The position numbers and the translations under genes are program-made. This document shows, one piece after another, positions 1 to 7,632 of a stretch of DNA of 8,485 bases. The stretch is taken from contig CADCUU010000052.1 in the NCBI GenBank assembly GCA_902805995.1, positions 1-8,485 of the forward strand. The letters are read 5' to 3'. This DNA comes from an uncultured Rubellimicrobium sp. (lineage in GTDB: Bacteria > Pseudomonadota > Alphaproteobacteria > Rhodobacterales > Rhodobacteraceae). The notes under the pieces were generated by a model. It saw only the letters and a program-made list of their open reading frames with translations. It was not told where the DNA came from and made no database searches. Position 1 is the first letter of the stretch, and each line of letters opens with the position of its first letter.

Positions 1-81
1 CTCGCTCTGGCAACCTCCTCTCATCCCGCCTCGGACCGCTCCCCCTGAGGCAGCCCCGCCCGAATCGCCCACCCCTTCCGC

Positions 82-110
82 TGGACCCCAGCTCCTGCTT
101 CCCCTAAAGA
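82..110 (+). promoter_or_regulatory. Candidate sigma-70-type promoter for ileS
   Basis: TGGACC at 82-87 matches four of six bases of the -35 consensus. After a 17-base spacer, TAAAGA at 105-110 matches three of six bases of the -10 consensus. Transcription would begin near 117, giving a leader of about 20 bases that just holds the ileS ribosome binding site. Bases 1-81 are pyrimidine-rich, and I see no gene or T-box-like leader in them. The assignment rests on consensus matching only, and in GC-rich DNA such matches are weak evidence. Confidence 0.3.
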
Positions 111-124
111 CGCCGGGACAATTC

Positions 125-129
125 AAGGA
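125..129 (+). promoter_or_regulatory. Ribosome binding site of ileS
   Basis: AAGGA lies seven bases before the ATG at 137. It is the clearest Shine-Dalgarno match in the window and supports this ATG as the ileS start. Confidence 0.7.
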
Positions 130-136
130 CGCGCCC

Positions 137-3100
137 ATGTCCCCCGACACGCTGACCCCCGCCCCCGAAAACGCGGCCCCCGACTACAAGGCCACGTTGA
201 ACCTGCCCGAGACCGGGTTCCCCATGCGCGCCGGCCTGCCCGAGCGGGAGCCCCAGTGGCTCGCCCGCTGGGCCCGGCTCGGCATCTACGACCGCCTGCG
301 CTCGACGGCGGCGGGCCGCCCGCCCTTCGTGCTCCACGACGGGCCCCCGTATGCGAACGGGCACCTCCATATCGGCCACGGGCTCAACAAGGTCCTCAAG
401 GACATGGTGGTCCGCTCGCGCCAGATGCTGGGCCACGACAGCCGCTACATCCCCGGCTGGGACTGCCACGGCCTCCCCATCGAATGGAAGATCGAAGAGC
501 AGTACCGCGCGAAGGGCCTCAACAAGGACGACGTGGACGTCGTGGCCTTCCGCCAGGAATGTCGCAAGTTCGCCGAAGGCTGGGTCGAGGTCCAGCGCGA
601 GGAGTTCAAGCGCCTGGGCATCACCGGCGCCTGGGACCGCCCCTACCTGACGATGGACTTCCACGCCGAGGCGGTCATCGCCGGCGAGTTCATGCAGTTC
701 CTGATGAACGGCGCGCTCTACCAGGGCTCCAAGCCCGTGATGTGGAGCCCCGTCGAAAAGACCGCCCTGGCCGAGGCCGAGGTCGAATACCAGGACGTGA
801 CCTCCCACCAGATCTTCGTGCGGTTCAGGGTAGCCGACGCTGGGGATCTGTCGAAGCTCGACGACGACAAGTTCATGGCTCAGGATCGCGCCCGACAGGA
901 AGCGCGTATGGCCGCCAGCGGGAACCCCTTGGCCTTGCCTGACGAGGTGATCCTTGGGCAGCCTTACGAGCTTGCCCCGGTCATCTCTCCCGAGATGAGC
1001 CGGGACCTGCTGGACGCCTCCGTTCTTATCTGGACAACGACCCCTTGGACCATCCCGCAGAACCGCGCGGTGGCCTTCGGGCCGTCCATCTCCTACGGCC
1101 TCTACCAGACGACCCGCCCCACGACCGACGACAAGCCCGCCCACACCGAAACGGTGATCCTGGCCGACGCCCTCGCCGCCGCAGTGTTCGCGCAGGCCAA
1201 GTTCACTGATGGCGACGTCCAGCGCCTCCGCGACGTGTCGTCCGAAGAGCTGTCCGCCCTCACCCTCGCCCATCCCCTCCGGGGCCTCGACGGAGCCAGT
1301 GGCGAATGGGACTACGACGTCCCCCTCCTCCCCGGCGACCACGTCACCGAGGATGCGGGTACCGGCTTCGTCCACACCGCGCCCAGCCACGGCGACGACG
1401 ACTACCAGCTTGGCCTCAAGTTCGGCCTCCCCATGACCTACAACGTGACGGAGGACGGCTCCTACCGCACGGACCTGCCCCTCTTCGGCGGCCAGCACAT
1501 CATCACCGCCGAGGGCAAGGAAGGCCCCGCGAACGTGAGCGTCATCAAGGCGCTCGCGGCCTCGGGCGCGCTCTTCGCCAAGGGCAAGCTCAAGCACAGC
1601 TACCCGCATAGCTGGCGCTCCAAGGCCCCGCTGATCTACCGCAACACGCCGCAGTGGTTCGCCGCCATCGACAAGCCCCTCTCGGACGGCAGGAACGACT
1701 ACGGCGACACGATCCGCCAACGCGCCCTCACCTCCATCGAGGAACTGGTCACCTTCACCCCGATCTCGGGCCGCAACCGCCTGCATTCCATGATGCAGTC
1801 CCGCCCCGACTGGGTGCTGAGCCGCCAGCGCGCCTGGGGCGTCCCCCTCACCTGCTTCGTCAAGCGCGGGGCCAAGCCCACCGACCCCGACTTCCTCCTG
1901 CGGAACGAGGAGGTGAACGCCCGCATCGTCGCCGCCTTCGAGTCCGAGGGCGCGGATGTCTGGTACACGGACGGCTTCAAGGCGCGGGCCCTCGGCAACA
2001 TCGTCAATGCCGACGACTACGATCAGGTCTTCGACATCCTCGACGTGTGGTTCGATTCGGGCAGCACCCACGCCTTCGTCCTGCGCGACCGCGAGGACGG
2101 GTCGGAGGACGGCCTCGCCGACCTCTACCTGGAGGGGACCGACCAGCATCGCGGCTGGTTCCACTCCTCGCTCCTCCAGGCCTGCGGCACCCGCGGTCGC
2201 GCGCCCTACCGGGGCGTGCTGACCCACGGCTTCACGCTCGACGAAAAGGGCATGAAGATGTCCAAGTCGCTGGGCAACACCGTGGCCCCGGCGCAGATCG
2301 TCAAGGATTACGGCGCGGACATCCTCCGCCTTTGGGTCGCGCAGACCGACTTCACCGTCGACCAGCGCATCGGGCCCGAAATCCTGAAGGGCACCGCCGA
2401 CAGCTACCGCCGCCTGCGCAACACCATGCGCTTCCTGCTGGGCTCCCTCGGCGACGTGACCGGCCAGGACCATGTCGAGCAAGCGGACATGCCGGAGCTT
2501 GAGCGCTGGGTCCTCCACCGCCTTGCCGAACTGGATGAGGTTGTCCGCACCGGCTACGCCGCCTACGACTTCCAAGGCGTCTTCCGCGCGATCTTCGAAT
2601 TCGCGACCGTGGACCTGTCGGCCTTCTACTTCGACATCCGCAAGGACACGCTCTACTGCGACGGCGACACCCAACGCCGCCGCGCCGCGCGCACCGTCCT
2701 CGTGCACCTCTTCGACCGGCTGACCACCTGGCTCGCCCCCATCCTCGCCTTCACGATGGAGGAGGTCTGGCTGGAGCGTCACCCGGGCGAGGACTCCTCG
2801 GTCCATCTCCAGGACTTCCCCGTGACGCCGGCGGAGTGGCGCGACGAGGCCCTGGCCCAGAAGTGGCACGCGATCCGCTCGACCCGTCGCGTGGTCACCG
2901 GCGCGCTCGAAAAGCAGCGCACCGCCAAGGTCATCGGCGCCTCACTGGAGGCCGCGCCGACCGTCTATGTCCCGGAGGCCCTGGCCCAGGCGCTGCAGGG
3001 CGTTCCCTTCGACGATCTCTGCATCACCTCGGGGATCGAGGTCACGACCGCCCCCGCGCCGGAGGACGCCTTCCGCCTCCCCGACGTGGCGGAGGTGGCC

Positions 3101-3235
3101 GTGGTCTTCGGCCTAGCGGACGGTGACAAGTGCCAGCGCTGCTGGAAGATCCTTCCCGACGTGGGCACCCATGCCCATGCCGCGACCTGCGCCCGCTGCG
3201 ACGAGGCCCTGGCCTGGCTGAACATCCCGGCCTGA
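137..3235 (+). CDS. ileS: Isoleucyl-tRNA synthetase (class I)
   Basis: This cytoplasmic enzyme joins isoleucine to tRNA-Ile using ATP and hydrolyses mischarged valyl-tRNA. The 1032-residue protein has the full class Ia set: HIGH at 78-81 in the Rossmann fold, GWDCHGLPIE at 107-116, the editing (CP1) domain with WTTTPWTIP at 299-307 and the GTGFVHTAPSHG region around 408-419, DVWFDSG at 636-642, KMSKS at 707-711, an anticodon-binding helical domain, and a C-terminal zinc ribbon with Cys 999, 1002, 1018 and 1021. The zinc ribbon is typical of the bacterial type. The E. coli protein has 938 residues, and much of the extra length here is a segment at about 232-290 in CP1, within DNA of lower GC3. 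The start is supported by the AAGGA at 125-129. The downstream transporter gene follows after 44 bases and may be cotranscribed. The identification is secure. Confidence 0.98.
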   Translation: MSPDTLTPAPENAAPDYKATLNLPETGFPMRAGLPEREPQWLARWARLGIYDRLRSTAAGRPPFVLHDGPPYANGHLHIGHGLNKVLKDMVVRSRQMLGHDSRYIPGWDCHGLPIEWKIEEQYRAKGLNKDDVDVVAFRQECRKFAEGWVEVQREEFKRLGITGAWDRPYLTMDFHAEAVIAGEFMQFLMNGALYQGSKPVMWSPVEKTALAEAEVEYQDVTSHQIFVRFRVADAGDLSKLDDDKFMAQDRARQEARMAASGNPLALPDEVILGQPYELAPVISPEMSRDLLDASVLIWTTTPWTIPQNRAVAFGPSISYGLYQTTRPTTDDKPAHTETVILADALAAAVFAQAKFTDGDVQRLRDVSSEELSALTLAHPLRGLDGASGEWDYDVPLLPGDHVTEDAGTGFVHTAPSHGDDDYQLGLKFGLPMTYNVTEDGSYRTDLPLFGGQHIITAEGKEGPANVSVIKALAASGALFAKGKLKHSYPHSWRSKAPLIYRNTPQWFAAIDKPLSDGRNDYGDTIRQRALTSIEELVTFTPISGRNRLHSMMQSRPDWVLSRQRAWGVPLTCFVKRGAKPTDPDFLLRNEEVNARIVAAFESEGADVWYTDGFKARALGNIVNADDYDQVFDILDVWFDSGSTHAFVLRDREDGSEDGLADLYLEGTDQHRGWFHSSLLQACGTRGRAPYRGVLTHGFTLDEKGMKMSKSLGNTVAPAQIVKDYGADILRLWVAQTDFTVDQRIGPEILKGTADSYRRLRNTMRFLLGSLGDVTGQDHVEQADMPELERWVLHRLAELDEVVRTGYAAYDFQGVFRAIFEFATVDLSAFYFDIRKDTLYCDGDTQRRRAARTVLVHLFDRLTTWLAPILAFTMEEVWLERHPGEDSSVHLQDFPVTPAEWRDEALAQKWHAIRSTRRVVTGALEKQRTAKVIGASLEAAPTVYVPEALAQALQGVPFDDLCITSGIEVTTAPAPEDAFRLPDVAEVAVVFGLADGDKCQRCWKILPDVGTHAHAATCARCDEALAWLNIPA

Positions 3236-3246
3236 GCCCATGACCC

Positions 3247-3265
3247 GCCGCGCCTCCTGCGCGGC
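3247..3265 (+). other. Intercistronic hairpin between ileS and the transporter gene
   Basis: GCCGCGC (3247-3253) and GCGCGGC (3259-3265) form a perfect 7-bp all-GC stem around a five-base loop, CTCCT. It starts 12 bases after the ileS stop codon. No T-run follows, so it is not a standard intrinsic terminator. It could stabilise the 3' end of the ileS message or weakly attenuate read-through. Palindromes of this size are common by chance in DNA this GC-rich. Confidence 0.4.
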
Positions 3266-3279
3266 AGCGCGGGGCTGAG

Positions 3280-4131
3280 ATGACTACGGGTCTTCTGGCG
3301 GCGATCCTGTTCGCCGCCTTCCTCCACGCGGCTTGGAACGCCGTCGTCAAGGTCGGGGCCTCCAAAATCGGCGCCATGCTGGTGGTGAGCCTCGCCGAGG
3401 TCATCATCGGCGTGGCGGTCGTCCTGTTCCGGCCCTCCATCGCGCCCGAGGCCTGGCCCTGGGTGATCGCGGCAAGCCTCACCCATCTCGCCTATAAAAG
3501 CTTTCTCACCTTCGCCTACGAGCGCGGGGACTTGAGCCGCGTCTACCCCATCGCCCGGGGCACCGCGCCGATGGTCGTAGCGCTGGTGGGGGCTGCGACG
3601 CTGCCCGATGCGGTGGCGGCCCACGAATACGCGGGCATCTTCGTCTTGGGCCTGGGCATCCTCCTCATGGCCCGCGGCGTCTTCACCTCTGCCGAGGATC
3701 GCCGCCTCCTGCCCTTCGCGCTGGGCTCGGCCGCGGCGACGGCGGCCTACACGCTGATCGACGGCCTGGGCGCCCGCGTCTCGGGGGAGCCGGTGGCCTA
3801 TGTGGGCTGGATATTCATCGGCGGGGGCACCCTGTTCAGCGCCGTGATGCTTCTGTGGAAAGGCTGGGGCACCCTGCCGCGCCGACCGAGGGACTGGGTG
3901 CTGGGCTCGCTCGGCTCCGCCGCGTCCTACGGGGCCTATGGCGTGTCGATCTGGGCCATGACGCTGGCCCCCATCGCGGTCGTGGCGGCGCTGCGCGAGA
4001 CCTCGATCCTCTTCGCGGTGCTGATCGGCTGGCTCGTGTTCGGGGAACGGATGGACGGGCCGAAATGGCTGGCCGCCGCCCTCATCCTGGTGGGCGTCGC
4101 GCTGACCCGGCTTCAGCCGTCCTTGCCGTAG
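3280..4131 (+). CDS. EamA/DMT-family transporter
   Basis: This is a predicted inner-membrane permease of the drug/metabolite transporter superfamily, 283 residues long. About ten hydrophobic segments can be read, near 5-23, 31-50, 58-76, 88-107, 115-133, 144-163, 172-193, 206-225, 229-254 and 262-279. They fall in two halves, as in the duplicated EamA fold. The first half carries AYERGDLSRVYPIARGTAP (79-97). The second ends with ALRETSILFA and GWLVFGE (237-256), a pattern typical of this family. The family exports or imports small metabolites, and the substrate cannot be inferred here. The ATG follows a weak GGGGCTGAG stretch rather than a good ribosome binding site. With only 44 bases after ileS, translation or transcription may be linked to it. 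The gene's 3' end overlaps the end of the opposing pcs gene by 19 bases. Confidence 0.9.
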   Translation: MTTGLLAAILFAAFLHAAWNAVVKVGASKIGAMLVVSLAEVIIGVAVVLFRPSIAPEAWPWVIAASLTHLAYKSFLTFAYERGDLSRVYPIARGTAPMVVALVGAATLPDAVAAHEYAGIFVLGLGILLMARGVFTSAEDRRLLPFALGSAAATAAYTLIDGLGARVSGEPVAYVGWIFIGGGTLFSAVMLLWKGWGTLPRRPRDWVLGSLGSAASYGAYGVSIWAMTLAPIAVVAALRETSILFAVLIGWLVFGERMDGPKWLAAALILVGVALTRLQPSLP

Positions 4132-4826
4132 ATGATCTGCTGCATCGCCCCGGCGCCCAGCAGGTAGAAGGAGGTCAGCGTCAGCCCCCACTGCGCCCAG
4201 GATTCGGGGTGGAAGTTGACCCAGGCCGCCCAGCCCGCGAACACGACCCACAGGAGCGCCACCGGCAGCGTCACCGTACGCCACCGTTCGGTCCGCACCG
4301 GATGGACGAACTTGACGGGCAGGAACATCACCACCGCGAGGATCGTGACCAGGATCACGATGACCCAGAAGTTGGGCTGCCACGCGAAGAGCACCAGCAC
4401 CAGCATGTTCCAGCAGGAGGGGAAGCCGGAGAAGCTGTTGTCCTTGGTCTTCATCCGCGTGTCGGAGAAGTAGAGCGCCGAGGTGAAGGTGATGATGATG
4501 ATGCCGAACCAGCCGGTCCAGCCGTCCATCAGCCCCGACCGGAACAGCGCATAGGCCGGGACGAACACATAGGTCAGGTAGTCGATGACGAGGTCCATGA
4601 GCACCCCGTCGAAGACCGGGGCATGGCGCTTGACGTCGTAGCGGCGCGCCAGCGGCCCGTCGATCCCGTCGACGACCAGGGCCACGACGAGCCAGAGGAA
4701 CATCATGTCCCAGTCTTCCTGCACCGCTTCGAGCATCGCGAGGATGGCCCAGACGGCTCCGGTGGCGGTGAGGAGATGGACGGCGAGGGCTTTGTGGGCG
4801 GCTGTCATGGGGCCGTGATGCCGCAT
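4113..4826 (-). CDS. pcs: Phosphatidylcholine synthase (CDP-alcohol phosphatidyltransferase)
   Basis: Pcs condenses CDP-diacylglycerol with choline, releasing CMP, to make phosphatidylcholine in the inner membrane. From the chosen ATG the protein has 237 residues, close to the usual 230-250. The catalytic motif is clear: D56-G57-x2-A60-R61, then twelve residues, G74-x3-D78-x3-D82. The long twelve-residue spacing is what I know for bacterial Pcs, in contrast to the eight of other CDP-alcohol transferases. Hydrophobic segments lie near 11-32, 40-53, 83-96, 104-119, 140-172, 185-204 and 213-228. The start is uncertain. ATG at 4826 has AAGG six bases upstream. ATG at 4808 ([11 protein letters not shown]) fits the family's usual N-terminus but lacks a ribosome binding site. 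A GTG at 4868 gives an unlikely proline- and arginine-rich extension. The gene is convergent with the transporter gene and divergent from truA, so it is probably transcribed alone. Confidence 0.93.
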   Translation of the reverse strand: MRHHGPMTAAHKALAVHLLTATGAVWAILAMLEAVQEDWDMMFLWLVVALVVDGIDGPLARRYDVKRHAPVFDGVLMDLVIDYLTYVFVPAYALFRSGLMDGWTGWFGIIIITFTSALYFSDTRMKTKDNSFSGFPSCWNMLVLVLFAWQPNFWVIVILVTILAVVMFLPVKFVHPVRTERWRTVTLPVALLWVVFAGWAAWVNFHPESWAQWGLTLTSFYLLGAGAMQQIIYGKDG

Positions 4827-4871
4827 CGGGGGCCTTGGGGCAAGCCGGGGGACGCCTTCGGACGGCACGGA

Positions 4872-4896
4872 GGCGGTCGGGTTTTCCCGCCCCGCC
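4872..4896. other. Imperfect palindrome in the pcs-truA divergent region
   Basis: GGCGG (4872-4876) and CGGG (4878-4881) pair with CCCG (4886-4889) and CCGCC (4892-4896) around a TTTT loop, with small bulges. It sits between the two divergent starts, where an operator could act on both genes. No regulator is visible nearby, and the base composition alone makes such palindromes likely, so this is only a candidate. Confidence 0.2.
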
Positions 4897-4936
4897 CGCC
4901 TTGCCAGACCCGGCCCCTGCGGCTAACCCCCGGCCC

Positions 4937-5707
4937 ATGCCCCGTTATGCCCTCCGGATCGAGTATCTTGGTACCCACTTCGCGGGGTGGCAGCGGCAGG
5001 CCGGGCAGCCCTCGGTGCAGGGGGCGCTGGAGGCGGCGCTCCTCCGGCTCGACCCCGGGCCGCACAACGTCGCGGCGGCGGGGCGGACGGATTCGGGGGT
5101 CCATGCCTGGGGGCAGGTGGCCCACTGCGACATGATCCGCGACTGGGACCCGTTCCGCCTGTCGGAGGCGCTGAACCACCACCTGAGGCCCCATCCGGTC
5201 GCCGTGACCGCCTGCGCCGCTGTAGCCCCCGACTGGCACGCCCGATTCTCGGCGCTGGAGCGGGGCTATGTCTACCGCATCATCCAGCGCCGCGCGCCGC
5301 TGACCCTGTCGCAGGGGCAGGCCTGGCGCGTGGGCTGGCCTCTGGACGTGGACGCGATGGCTGAAGGGGCCGCGCATCTCCTGGGGCGGCACGACTTCAC
5401 GACCTTCCGCGCCACCATGTGCCAGGCCGAGAGTCCGGTCCGCACGCTCGATGTGCTGGATGTCCAGCGCCTCGACGGGCCGGAAGGGCCCGAGGTCCAC
5501 GTCAGCGCCCGGGCGCGGAGCTTCCTGCACAACCAGATCCGGTCCATCGTCGGCAGCCTCGAACGCGTGGGGACCGGGGCTTGGACGCCCGCGCGGATGG
5601 GCGAAGCCCTGGCCGCCCGCGACCGCGCGGAATGCGGGCCCGTGGCGCCGCCGGACGGCCTCCACTTCACGCATGTCCGCTACGAGCCCGATCCCTTCGC
5701 GGCCTAG
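4937..5707 (+). CDS. truA: tRNA pseudouridine(38-40) synthase TruA
   Basis: TruA converts uridine to pseudouridine at positions 38-40 in the anticodon stem-loop of many tRNAs, which supports reading-frame maintenance. The 256-residue protein starts [20 protein letters not shown], a classic TruA N-terminus. The catalytic aspartate is D52 in [11 protein letters not shown] (47-57). Other family signatures are ALNHHLRP (78-85), the [12 protein letters not shown] stretch (104-115) with the conserved tyrosine region, HDFTTF (152-157) and [13 protein letters not shown] (196-208). E. coli TruA has 270 residues. The frame stays open upstream to 4835, but the ATG at 4937 is the right start because homology begins exactly there. 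The bases before it are C-rich with no Shine-Dalgarno match. In many alphaproteobacteria truA sits beside def and fmt. Here it does not: it lies between pcs and tamA. Confidence 0.97.
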   Translation: MPRYALRIEYLGTHFAGWQRQAGQPSVQGALEAALLRLDPGPHNVAAAGRTDSGVHAWGQVAHCDMIRDWDPFRLSEALNHHLRPHPVAVTACAAVAPDWHARFSALERGYVYRIIQRRAPLTLSQGQAWRVGWPLDVDAMAEGAAHLLGRHDFTTFRATMCQAESPVRTLDVLDVQRLDGPEGPEVHVSARARSFLHNQIRSIVGSLERVGTGAWTPARMGEALAARDRAECGPVAPPDGLHFTHVRYEPDPFAA

Positions 5708-5711
5708 ACCC

Positions 5712-5725
5712 GCGGGGCGGCCCGC
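5712..5725 (+). terminator. Short GC hairpin after truA, possible weak terminator
   Basis: GCGGG (5712-5716) and CCCGC (5721-5725) form a 5-bp stem with a GCGG loop, starting four bases after the truA stop codon. There is no following T-run, so any termination would be inefficient or Rho-assisted. Confidence 0.25.
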
Positions 5726-5757
5726 CTATCTCCGCAGGTAAGTTCCCGACTTTGCCG

Positions 5758-5786
5758 TTGCCCCGGACAGGCCAGCGCGCAACACT
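5758..5786 (+). promoter_or_regulatory. Candidate promoter for tamAB
   Basis: The 110 bases between truA and tamA are less GC-rich than the genes around them. TTGCCC at 5758-5763 and AACACT at 5781-5786 are 17 bases apart and resemble -35 and -10 elements, though the -10 matches only three of six bases. An independent start here would give a leader of about 25 bases. GAGG at 5810-5813, four bases before the ATG, is the likely tamA ribosome binding site. Confidence 0.2.
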
Positions 5787-5817
5787 CCGCTTCACAGTTT
5801 CGCCGTCACGAGGTCCG

Positions 5818-7632
5818 ATGCCCCGTCTTTCAGCCCTGGTCCTGGCCCTGTCGCTGCCCCTTGCCGCGCAGGCCCAGGAAGCGACGCTTGCCCTGCCGGA
5901 GGGCACCGAGGACGACCTCAGGACGGTGCTGGAGAACGCCTCCCTCACCCTCTCGCTGGAGGCCGAGGGGCTCACCTCGGCGCAGGACTATGTTGCGGCG
6001 GCGCGAGCCGACTACGCCCGCCTCCTCGCCGCGCTCTACTCCGAGGGGTATTACGGCCCGGTCATCTCCATCGTCGTGGACGGGCGGGAGGCGTCGACGA
6101 TCCAGCCGCTGGGCGCGCCCGCGCGGATCGGGCAGGTGGTGCTGTCGGTCGATCCGGGGGCCCGCTTCGCCTTTGGCCGCACCGCCATCGCTCCCCTCGC
6201 TCCCGCGACCGAGCTTCCGCCCGGCTTTGCCCCCGGGGAGGTTGCGCGCTCCGAGACCATCGAGGACGCCGTGGCCGCCGCCATCGCCGCCTGGCGGGAC
6301 GAGGGTAACGCCAAGGCCGAAGTCGCCTCCGAGGAGATCGTGGCTGTCCACCCCGAGGACCGGCTCGACGTCGCCGTGGGTATCGCGCCCGGGCCGGAGC
6401 TGTCCTTCGGCAGCGTCACCGTGTCGGGCAACGAGGACGTGCGGACCGCGCGCATCCTGCGCATCGCGGGCATCCCCCAGGGCCGCGTCTTCTCGCCCGA
6501 GGAGCTGGAGCGCGCCGCCGCCCGCCTGCGCCGCACCGGCACCTTCGACAGCGTGGCCGTGGTGGAATCCGATGCGATCGGCCCCGGCAACACCCTCCCC
6601 ATCGAGTTGCAGGTCGTCGAATCGCTCCCCCGCCGCGTAGGCTTCGGGGCCGAGATCAGTTCGGTCGATGGGCTGTCGGTCACAGGGTTCTGGCTGCATC
6701 GCAACCTCCTGGGCGGGGCCGAACGTCTGCGCTTCGACGCCGAGGTCTCGGATATCGGCGGAGAGCAGCTCGGCACCAACAGCGGGGGCGAGGACTACGC
6801 CCTGGGCGCGAGCTTTGCCCGCCCCGCGACGTTCTCCCCCGACAACGACCTCCTCCTCGCCGCGCGGCTGTCGCAGGAGGACGAGGAGGACTACTTCCTC
6901 CAGCAGTTCACCTTCGATGTGGGCATCACCCGCTACGCGACCGACGACCTGACGCTGTCCTTCGCGCTGGGGCTCCTCGCCGCCCATGAGGAGACGCCCA
7001 TCGAGACGCGGGACTACACGCTCCTCACCCTGCCCCTCTCCGCGACCTGGGACCGCCGCGACGATCCGCGCGACGCCCGGTCCGGCTTCTACATCGACGC
7101 GGAGGCCACGCCCTTCGCCTCCATCACCGGGGAGGCGGGCAACGGCGCGCGGGCCTATGCCGACGCGCGCCTCTACCGGACGTTCGGCCAGCGCGTGACG
7201 CTCGCCGCGCGCGGGCAGCTGGGCAGCGTCTTTGGCGCCGACCGCGAGGATGCGCCGCAGGAGTTCCTGTTCTTCTCGGGCGGGGGCGGCACCGTGCGCG
7301 GCCAGCCGTTCCAGAGCCTCGGCGTGGAGGTCCCCGACCCCGACGCCCCCGGCGAGACGGTGACGCTGGGCGGCACGTCCTTCGCCGGGGTCCAGCTGGA
7401 GGCGCGGGTGGCGATCAACGAAACCTTCGGTGCCGTGGCCTTCGCCGATGCAGGCTACGTGGACGACGAGCCCTTCCCCAGCACCGACGGCGACAGCCAG
7501 GCGGGCGTGGGCCTGGGCGTGCGCTACAACAGCTTCATCGGGCCGATCCGGCTCGACCTCGCCACCCCCGCCACGGGCGAGGACCGCTTCGGCGCGGTGC
7601 AGGTCTATATCGGCATAGGTCAGTCCTTTTGA
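5818..7632 (+). CDS. tamA: Autotransporter/outer-membrane assembly protein TamA (Omp85 family)
   Basis: TamA is an outer-membrane barrel that works with inner-membrane-linked TamB in assembling certain outer-membrane proteins, and the complex is also implicated in envelope lipid transport. The 604-residue protein has a signal peptide with an A-Q-A cleavage site at 17-19. POTRA-like periplasmic domains follow at about 21-105, 106-194 and 195-268, the last with FGSVTVSGNEDVRTARIL. The beta-barrel spans about 273-604. Its lid-loop signature is VRGQPF at 493-498 (VRGY/F in BamA relatives), and it ends in phenylalanine (GIGQSF), the usual barrel-assembly signal. TamA is favoured over BamA because there are about three POTRA regions where BamA has five, the length is about 600 residues, and tamB follows directly. 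The frame is open back to 5419 inside truA, but the signal peptide and GAGG ribosome site fix the start at 5818. Confidence 0.93.
   Translation: MPRLSALVLALSLPLAAQAQEATLALPEGTEDDLRTVLENASLTLSLEAEGLTSAQDYVAAARADYARLLAALYSEGYYGPVISIVVDGREASTIQPLGAPARIGQVVLSVDPGARFAFGRTAIAPLAPATELPPGFAPGEVARSETIEDAVAAAIAAWRDEGNAKAEVASEEIVAVHPEDRLDVAVGIAPGPELSFGSVTVSGNEDVRTARILRIAGIPQGRVFSPEELERAAARLRRTGTFDSVAVVESDAIGPGNTLPIELQVVESLPRRVGFGAEISSVDGLSVTGFWLHRNLLGGAERLRFDAEVSDIGGEQLGTNSGGEDYALGASFARPATFSPDNDLLLAARLSQEDEEDYFLQQFTFDVGITRYATDDLTLSFALGLLAAHEETPIETRDYTLLTLPLSATWDRRDDPRDARSGFYIDAEATPFASITGEAGNGARAYADARLYRTFGQRVTLAARGQLGSVFGADREDAPQEFLFFSGGGGTVRGQPFQSLGVEVPDPDAPGETVTLGGTSFAGVQLEARVAINETFGAVAFADAGYVDDEPFPSTDGDSQAGVGLGVRYNSFIGPIRLDLATPATGEDRFGAVQVYIGIGQSF

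Noticed and set aside
1..24. A possible gene start on the minus strand at 24 (MRGGCQSE, open to the left edge)
   Set aside because: Only eight codons are visible. The purine-rich GGGATGAGAGGAGG context is suggestive but not enough to call a divergent gene.
1..136. A T-box riboswitch, as often found upstream of ileS
   Set aside because: T-boxes are mainly in Gram-positive bacteria. The short leader shows no T-box consensus or space for the specifier stem.
104..2869. A 921-codon open frame on the minus strand opposite ileS
   Set aside because: It lies antisense to a certain gene. Its Val-, Gly-, Glu- and His-rich product shows no family motif. In DNA with very high GC3, stop codons are rare in this antisense frame, so long shadows are expected.
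4489..4503. ATG/TGA triplet repeat resembling a microsatellite
   Set aside because: It is a short run that encodes consecutive isoleucines in a membrane segment of Pcs. It is too short and too well explained by the protein to be a repeat element.
2965..4938. A 657-codon open frame on the minus strand across the ends of ileS and pcs
   Set aside because: It runs over three real genes in the wrong frames, is low-complexity and rich in Arg, Gly, Ala and Pro, and has no recognisable domain. It is a GC-driven shadow.
3855..5135. A 426-codon plus-strand open frame crossing pcs
   Set aside because: It overlaps the transporter gene, is antisense to the whole of pcs and runs into truA. Its His- and Glu-rich composition mirrors the antisense of membrane-protein codons. 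No gene is supported.
5419..5817. An upstream extension of the tamA frame by 133 codons
   Set aside because: It overlaps truA in another frame and gives a basic, low-complexity sequence. The signal peptide at 5818 and the GAGG ribosome site mark the true start.
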